From NCBI GenBank assembly GCA_029204225.1, contig CM055101.1, positions 40,372,961 through 40,436,960 of the forward strand: 64,000 nt of DNA, given 5' to 3'. This document shows positions 45,830-53,968 of the stretch, in pieces. The notes below the pieces were generated by a model. The model saw only the letters and a list, made by a program, of their open reading frames with translations. It did no database searches and was not told the DNA's origin. Each line of letters opens with the position of its first letter. The stretch's first letter is position 1. The position numbers and the translations under genes were made by a program. Source of the stretch: Diphasiastrum complanatum (Eukaryota > Streptophyta > Lycopodiopsida > Lycopodiales > Lycopodiaceae).

Positions 45830-48800
45830 TAGTGGCACGTGGTACCGCCATTATGGTACCGCGGTACCATAATGGTGGTACCGCGGTTATGGTGCCGCCC
45901 TCAGACCAGCGGTACCAGGGCGGCACCACAAAAATAATATTTTTTATTATTTAAAAAAAAAAAAAAACCCTTTTAACAGGCTAAAAGTAGGTAAAAAATT
46001 CAGGAAAAAAAAGGGGTACGGTTTAGAAAAAAGATGTTACTGTACAGGGGGACTGTACTGGGGGCACTGTGGGAGAGTAGACCTGGTGGTCAATGGGAGT
46101 GCAGCATGTGGGGGGGCAGCAAATCCGGACAGGTACACCGTCACATGGGCACTGTGGGGGAGCAGACCACGGACCCAATCGGAGTGCAGCATGTGGGGGA
46201 GCAATACATGGGGCAGGTACAGTAGCACATGGGCACTGTGGAGGAGCAGACCATGGACCCAATCGGAGTGCAGCATGTGTGGGAGCAATACATCCGGACA
46301 GGTACACCGTCACATGGGCACTGTGGAGGAGCAGACTATGGACCCAATCGAACTGCAGCATGTGGGGGAGCAATACATGGGGCAGGTACAGTAGCACATG
46401 GGATCATCAACAAAAGCAAATTGGGAAACAGGCTGTGGGGTTAAATAGGCACTCACGAGACAGTGAGAGAGCCAGTGAGAGGCTGTGAGAGGCATTGTGA
46501 GAAGCTGTGAGGGAGAGCCAGTGGGAGGTTGTGAGAGAGAGGCATTGTGAGGGACTGTCACAGACCGAGTGAGAGACTGTGAGAGGGGGGCTGTGAGAGA
46601 GCCAGTGAGAGCCATTGAGAGGCTGTGAGAGGCTGTGAGGGTCATTTCGAGCAATAGGTGGTCGTGAGATGGCGGAGGGCGAAGCCAGGAGGAAGCTCAA
46701 GGAAGAGGTTCAAAGGCACAACGAAAGGCATCGGAAGCAAGAGGCAGACATTGCAGAGATGCTGCGAGAGACTCGGCAGAGACACCCAGAGCTGCAGATC
46801 CCCGCCCCCGCTGTGGCCCCCACCCCCGCTGTCGAGCTGGATTTGGATGAGCAGATCGGATGAACTTCACACGACGGCAGCTCATCATGGTCAGGGAAAG
46901 GGCGGCCAGACGTCAGGCTGACTAGGAGGCAGCTCCGGCTAACCGGGAGGCAGAGCGAGAGCGACATAACAATGCTCCTGACGAGGGCGAGGAGTCAGTG
47001 GAGGATCCATAGGAATGTTTAGCATAGATGGGGTCTAGCCGCATGTGGCTGACTGTTGTTATGTAATGTTCATCAGTAGATGAGGCAGTATTTAGTGTCT
47101 AGCATGGTGTAAAGAACAGCCCTAGCTGTATGCGGCGGGAATACGTATTGTAATTTTGATACATCTGATGAATTAATGTACGGTGTGTTTTCTGTGCAAT
47201 GCGTGCCTTGTGTATTGCAATCTGATGTATGTGATTATGGTTGTATTTCTGTGTTCTGCATATGCTCTCAAACTCTGTAGTGAAAACTAATTGAAAACAT
47301 GCACACACCATTTGAAGTAAAACTGCAAGTAGAACATCACAATTACAAATTGACAAATACACATTGTGCAGTGAATAGAATACGTCCAACACTAAATATA
47401 ATATGAAAAATGGTCTGAATACAGTGTTCGACCATCTGGCCGCCAAACATGGAACATGATATCAAACTGCTAAAAATAAAATGATAGAGCTACAATCAAT
47501 GCTCTGCCTCAAACTCAGATGAATGCTCCGAAGACAATTCAGGGCCCCGAGCTGACTCTCGCAACTGGTATCTATGTCTGTCTAGTACTGGCATGGGCTG
47601 TGTATTCGAGGGGGAAGACTCGTCATCCTCATCCTCCCAATCTGCCTCCGCATCAGCCCCCAAGCAGGCTAAACCAACAACACCTGCTGCAGCTGGCTGT
47701 AATACTGCACCTCTACCAGCAACTGGAGCCCTGCGAGGTTGTCCTCTCTTCCCTGGCAGTTTCTGTGCCCTGCCTTTCTTGTTCGGTGCACCCTTGGGCC
47801 TTCCTGGCCTCTTGCGGACGAGGGGAGCCGTCAATGCCTCATCACCCCCATGCAGATCACCTGGCTGACTAGGCTGGGCCCAAGCTGCGGCTGGCTGGGA
47901 TAGAGTAGCTAAAGATGGGTGTCCCTGTGCAGCTGATAGTGGAGGATAGGTCCAAGGAGTGTGTGCCCATGGGCCTGCTGCTGGTGGAGGAACTAGATGT
48001 GGAGGGGCCGTCCCTGCAGGAGGCAAGTACAGCGACGATAAGTACTAAAAGGGGCGCTGTGGTGGACGGTACTGGTACATCTTGGGTGCTGCCAAAGGAG
48101 TAGCCGGTGCTGTGGGTGCTGCCAAAGGAGGAGCCGGTGTCGTGGGTGCTGCCACTGGAGGAGCGTCTGTAGATGTGGGTGCTGCAAGAGAAGATCTGGG
48201 CACAGATGGTGGCCTGCCATGGAGACCTGCTGCTGCAAAAGTGGATGGCGATGAAGGGGCTGCAGGCCTCAACGGTATCGGTGGCACTGGAGGTGTTGTG
48301 CGGCGCACATACACCCTCTGAGGAACTGGAGGAACTGCAGGCACCTCGTGTAGTTGCTCTGGCTGAGACTGTGTAGGGCATGCTGGCTAGAGAGGATGGG
48401 GGTGCCCTGACGCTCGGCATCTGCAGGGCCTCTGAATCCAAGTCTGCAATCAAGTCGTCCAGCTGGGCATCCGAATACAAATGCTCTGGGCTCTAGGACT
48501 CATCATGAGCACCATCCTCTGGATCATCCCGTGCCTCATCCTGTGCACCATGCGGACCCTGCATGGCCTCCCAATCGGTACAATCAAAGTCATCTAGTGA
48601 CTCCTCTGGTGTGCTATCATAGAAATGCCTATGGCTCTGTGATGCACGCATCCAAGCAGCTGCGGAAGGTAAACCCAAATCACTCTGCCCCCTATCAAGA
48701 GCCTCCTCCATCATATCAACATAAGAAGGTATGCCACTGGTCCCGGTATAATCTGTGGCATGTGTCCCACCTCTACCACGTGATGCACCTGTGACCCCTG

Positions 48801-51800
48801 CTCTAGGCGTGTGCCCAACACCTGTATCATATGCCTCATCCCGCTCCGATCTGGCAAACACAACCCGAATGGGCTCATCCTCATCCTGATCATCCTCTGA
48901 CACTGGCTCATCTGCCTCGTACAATGGAGGCTCTCTGTGCTCAAGCCCAAGCTCTCTCTCTCTCTCTCTCTCATCTCGGCAAGCTCCCTCTCTCTCTCTG
49001 CCATCAACTGTGTGCCCAGGTCGTCTGCAGGCATGGGATGGATGCTGTCCGTAGGCAAGTCAACCTGGCGCTCCAAATCATATATCTTCGTCTGCAAGGT
49101 TTAAAATTTGCATGTCAGGGAGACAACTCTATCAAGAAATGAAACCAACTTACCAGGAGTCAACCAACATGCTATGAAAGATTAGCTTATCACCTGCAAT
49201 GCGCTCATAATGGTCGGAAGTCTCCTGGCGAGACGTGCGTTGGTGCTACAGAACACCAACTGCTCCAACTGACTCACTGACAACCGGTTTCTTCTCCTCG
49301 TGTGAATGAGTGCCCATGTGCTCCAATTACGCTCACACACGGAGGCAGCACAATCCTGTGGTACGTGCATTGAAATACTTCAGCACATTGTCTTCAACGA
49401 AACACAGCAATGGAGGATAAAATGAGATGCATACCTGAGAAAGGACACGCAGTGCAAGACGCTGTATAGATGGGTATGTGCTACCGAACATGGTCCACCA
49501 AGTAATGGGTAGCTGCCTCCTCTCTGGATCCTGAGCAGCCGGGTGGCCAAATGTGCCCATGCCAAAAGGAAATGCAGCGAGCTCCTCCATGAGCCTGATA
49601 GGATCCAAACCAATGTGTGGACCCACTCTGTGAATGTACTGAAGCCAATCGGCCTCGAGCTCCCTGTCTGCGATCTGTGTCGGAGAGAGGAAGAGGGGAT
49701 GCAGTATGTGTGCAACGTTGTGGATACTCCTGTGGAAGTAGTTCCACCGCGTCTCCCAGATGAACTTCAGCTCGGTCATCCTGCAGGTGAGAGGCATGTG
49801 GTGTAGGGCATTACGAAAAAACTTAACATTGACAAAAAAACAAACTAGCAATTACTAAAAAGATAAAGGCCAATTACATTACTATACCGCTTACCTCTCT
49901 GGCTGCAAGATGGGCAGCTGCATGTCCAATCCGGTCCATGAGCTCATATACCAGTCCAAGTGTCGACCCCTCGCTGTCAGCCATGCGGAGCACAATGTAA
50001 AGTGGTTGAAGCAATCCTGACAATGTCTGTGCATCCCTCCAAAACTGGTCTCCCCTCACCATGGAAGAAAAGTGCTCCCCATCCTCAGTGCGCGGAAATG
50101 TACTGGCACACCAAAGATCACTGGCAACCATCTGTAGAAGCTGCGCCCTACACCTGATCAAACGGTCGATGACCCCCAAGTCGAATGCAAAGCGTGTGGG
50201 GGCTGGCTTACGGAGGTCTAGATGGCTGAACACCCGGAACATGGCAAGAACACGCCTCTTCCTAGTGACAAAAGTCACCAGGAAGAGGGCCTCACGGACG
50301 ATGGCTCTAACCCAGGGAAGTGCACCTATGTCCCCCATTAGAAGGTCTATGCCGTGCGCGGCACAGGGGGTATGAACAATGTGAGGGAACTCGGCCTCTA
50401 GCAGTACACCCATCTGAATACAGTTTGTGGCATTGTCCGTCACCACTGTGACGACATGCTGTGGGCCTATGGACAGGATGGAAGACCTGATGACATCAAA
50501 CATGAACTCTGCAGATATGACTCTCCCCCCCCTGCTGCAATCCACTGCCCTCAAAAACTGTGTGCCCATGCAGCTGGAGACCAATATGTTGAGGATCGGC
50601 TGCCTCCTGACATCAGTCCAGCCATCGGACATGATGCTGCAACCGTAAGTGGCCCAGTGGCGACGTAGAGGCTCCGTCTCTCTAGACAATGACTCGACCC
50701 TATCCCTCAGCATGTGTGTGCGGACAACCTCTGAACTAGGGACTCTCCAGCTAGGGCTGACAGACTGTGCAAGGCGGAAGGCCCTTCTGAAGTGCTCGGA
50801 GTCGATGATGGCAAATGGAAGGTTCAGCTCATAAATCAGGCTGGCCACGGCCTGTGTGGCCTCTCTATCCATGTGCGGCTGATGCGCGCCGCGAATGTTT
50901 TGCTGCCTAAGAACTCTCCCAGCTAGGTGACGTGTAGCGGACCTCCAGCACGGTGCACCAAACGTGACGGGAATGGATGATGACGCGACAGGCTGGGCAC
51001 TAGTGGATGCATCAGCTGTAGACGTGGAATGGGGAGAGTGGGATGCACTGGCCGGGATGGGTGCAGCAGCGTAAGTGGGGTACACTGGTGGAGGGTGGAC
51101 ATCTGGCATGGGATACGAAAACTGCTGGGTAGGGAGGTCATCCGGATGTGAAGGGAGGGAGGAAGGGATCTCAACATCTTGGAAGGCCTCGTCACTGGCA
51201 TCCGGGGCCTGCTCCTGCTCGGGAGGCGGAGAGTCCATGAGAAAGTCGTAAACTGGGGGAGTGCGAGCAACAGTAGGTGGTGGTGGAACCATAGTGGCAA
51301 CTGGCGGACGCGGTGGGACAGGATCCACCGGAATGGGTGCAGATGAAGGTGCGTGAGGCGGAACTGTCTGAGAGGGATGAGGGGCAAAGGGACTGGACGA
51401 GGATGCACTCCCTCTCCTCGTGCGTGCCAGCCAAGCAAGCAGCAACTCGGGGTCAACCACGTAAGGAGCGGTGCAAAACCGAAGAACACCCTCCGAAATG
51501 GTGTTCTCCCCCGCCACAAGACGTGGCCCGTAGGTATCCAAAAGTCGCTGCCTAACGGGAACGGACATGCTGGCACAGGGGGCAGCATTCAGTGTGCCAC
51601 CATCTCTCGCGCGTGCGCCGAGTAGGTGGCCTCTAAGGCGAGTGAGGGTGGCAACGAACTCGGTCAGGCAATATCGACAGCGCACTATCCTTGCACCGGA
51701 CTTGTTATACTTTGTCGGGAACCCGCCTGACAATGTCCACCTCGTCCCACAGATCGGCAAGGTTGGAATGCACCATCTCTGTAGAAAGGACTGGGGAAAG

Positions 51801-53904
51801 AAGGCAGAGATCTCTGTGGGTGCGATAGGAGTCGGAAGGCTTGAAAAAACCACAATAAAGGCCGAAATAGCAATAGCAGGGGAGGACGCGATCAGTGCAA
51901 TGCGAAGACAGTCAGGAGGGCGCGGACAGTAGGGCGATGGGCATACAACAGAGAGGGCGCGGACAGCAGGAGGGCGCGGACAGTAGGGCGACGCGCAGGG
52001 AGAGAGATGAAGCGAGGGGGGGGATTAGGTTAAAAAAGAAAATATTAATATATTAAATATTAAAAAATATTATATATTAAAAAATAATATTTATTGTGGT
52101 ACCGCGGATCAGTATGGATCCGCGGTACCACACTGGATCCGCGGTACCGGGATCCGCGGATCCCGGTACCGCTGGATCTATGATATATATATATATATGT
52201 ATATATATCATAGTTCCCTGTGGTACCGCAAGTACGGTACTGCCCTCAGATCCGCGGTACCATAATAAAAAAAAAAATTGAAAACTTTTTCCCGTGTTAT
52301 TTTCGCAAAAAAAACAAAAAATTATTTTTTGGTACTGCGGGACCGATATTTTCGTCGGCATCCGGACCCGGACGCGGGGTCGGACGCGTCCACTTTTTTT
52401 TAATTTGTTTTTTTTCGGTTTTTTGCTATTTTATGAGGAAAAAAAAAAACCGTGTCCGGGGTGGACGCGTCCGGACCCAAACGCGGGTCCCGGGCGTCCG
52501 CGTCTGCCCCATTCATCTTTGATATAGATATAGATATATAAAGAGCAATTCATGGTTAAGTTTTGCTCAACATGTGCTCTCTTATTTTGAGTGGACCATC
52601 TAATTACACGGCTTAGAAGTTGTCCATGTTTGTAGTTGGCTGTGGGCAGCTTTTCATTCATCTTCCTCCAGGAGTGCTTTGTCGGCCACAAAATTGCTAC
52701 TGAATACCAGCTCTTATGGTCACTAAAATGCTATTATTTCATCAGCTTTTTCTTTTCCTTCCGTTTTTTTGGTCTTTGAGCAGCAATTAGCTTTGTTACA
52801 GCACGCATGGGGGTTTTGTAGCATTGCATCGCCAGTGATTCAAAGTCATGTATGCATCAAATTCAAGTCAAAGACAGTAGACTTACCAAATGCCTAGCAG
52901 TTCTTTTTCGGCAACCTTAAAGTTCTTCAACTTAGGCCTTCTTATGCTATACTAAGCCCAAGTCCTGGTTCAAGACACTTTGATCTATCATCATGAGTGG
53001 TTTGAGGAAAAGATCAATATTTTTGGCACTTTCTCCGTCATGAGGTCAGGGAGCAAGTAGTCCAACACTAGGCTCCTGCATTGGTTGAATGATCCATTCA
53101 ATTAACCTGCAGTTCTCAACCTTCCAAGCCCGATCAAGAAGACACTACCCGTGCTGCATGCATGTGCACTAATTTGATACACAGAGTTTTCAAAGGAAAA
53201 GTGTTTTCAGAAATTCACAAGCAAATAGGATTCAACAAAGTTGATGGCTAAGCTAGTTATTATTTATAAACGATACTGCTGGGAATGAAGTTGCTTGTAG
53301 TCACATAGTTTCTGATTGACCTAGTAATCCACTTGTATGACAGTCTTCATGACACATCAGAAACTATTATCTGCTACAAGATGATAAGATTTTTGTAGAT
53401 CTAGTCTACCTTTGCACGGATTTGTATCTGTTTGGCCTCATCGTAGATAGAGGCTTCTGTGGACCTACACCCTCCTCTACATGATGCACCTAAGTCTCAC
53501 CTGGTGCCAGGTGTGTGCAAGGAATCAGGGCAGCTAGCACCTAAATTTGTCATACTCGGAACTCCTCGTGAACATGTGCTTGAAGATTGGGTTAAGAGTT
53601 TCCTCATTGATAACTCATCCTGGAGGACCCATGCTCATGAATGTCCAACCTTAGTTCCTCAATGCTCATGTTGCCATGCTAGTTAGTTAGGGTCAGGTTT
53701 TCCTGAGTAAAATACCATATGATTGTGTCTTGTTATAGAAAATCTCTGTGGCTTGAGCTATACATTTATTCTATAATTAAATAGTGAACCTGGACAAATC
53801 TGTCTATATAATTGGTTGTGCGGTCATCATTACATTCATAATATGATTGCTCAGAAATTTGAAAGAAATGCTAGGGCTTCATAAAAGTGAACAGGAAAAG
53901 TGGG

Positions 53905-53968
<64 letters not shown>

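Larger units (their letters stand above)
45828..52182 (-). mobile_element. hAT-like transposon copy II, 6,355 bp, both ends present
   Basis: Both ends read CATAG inward (CATAGTGGCAC at 45828; CATAGATCCAGC from 52182 on the minus strand) and each continues into GGTACC/CCGCGG palindromes. Both sides are flanked by ATATATAT, compatible with the 8-bp duplication of hAT elements but not diagnostic because the flank is a TA repeat. Inside, left to right: palindromic end, AT-rich stretch, four 84-86-bp repeats, TATA-like box, GTGAGAG leader repeats (46455-46650), plus-strand ORF A, spacer, minus-strand transposase gene with introns, palindromic end. The coding sequences carry frameshifts, so this copy is probably inactive. 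Confidence 0.85.

Noticed and set aside
46086-46488. Plus-strand frames with [11 protein letters not shown]-type repeats
   Set aside because: Come from the 85-bp non-coding tandem repeats; phase is not kept between units.
53459-53686. 75-codon frame near the end of intron 1
   Set aside because: No family signature, no splice context and no conserved neighbour.
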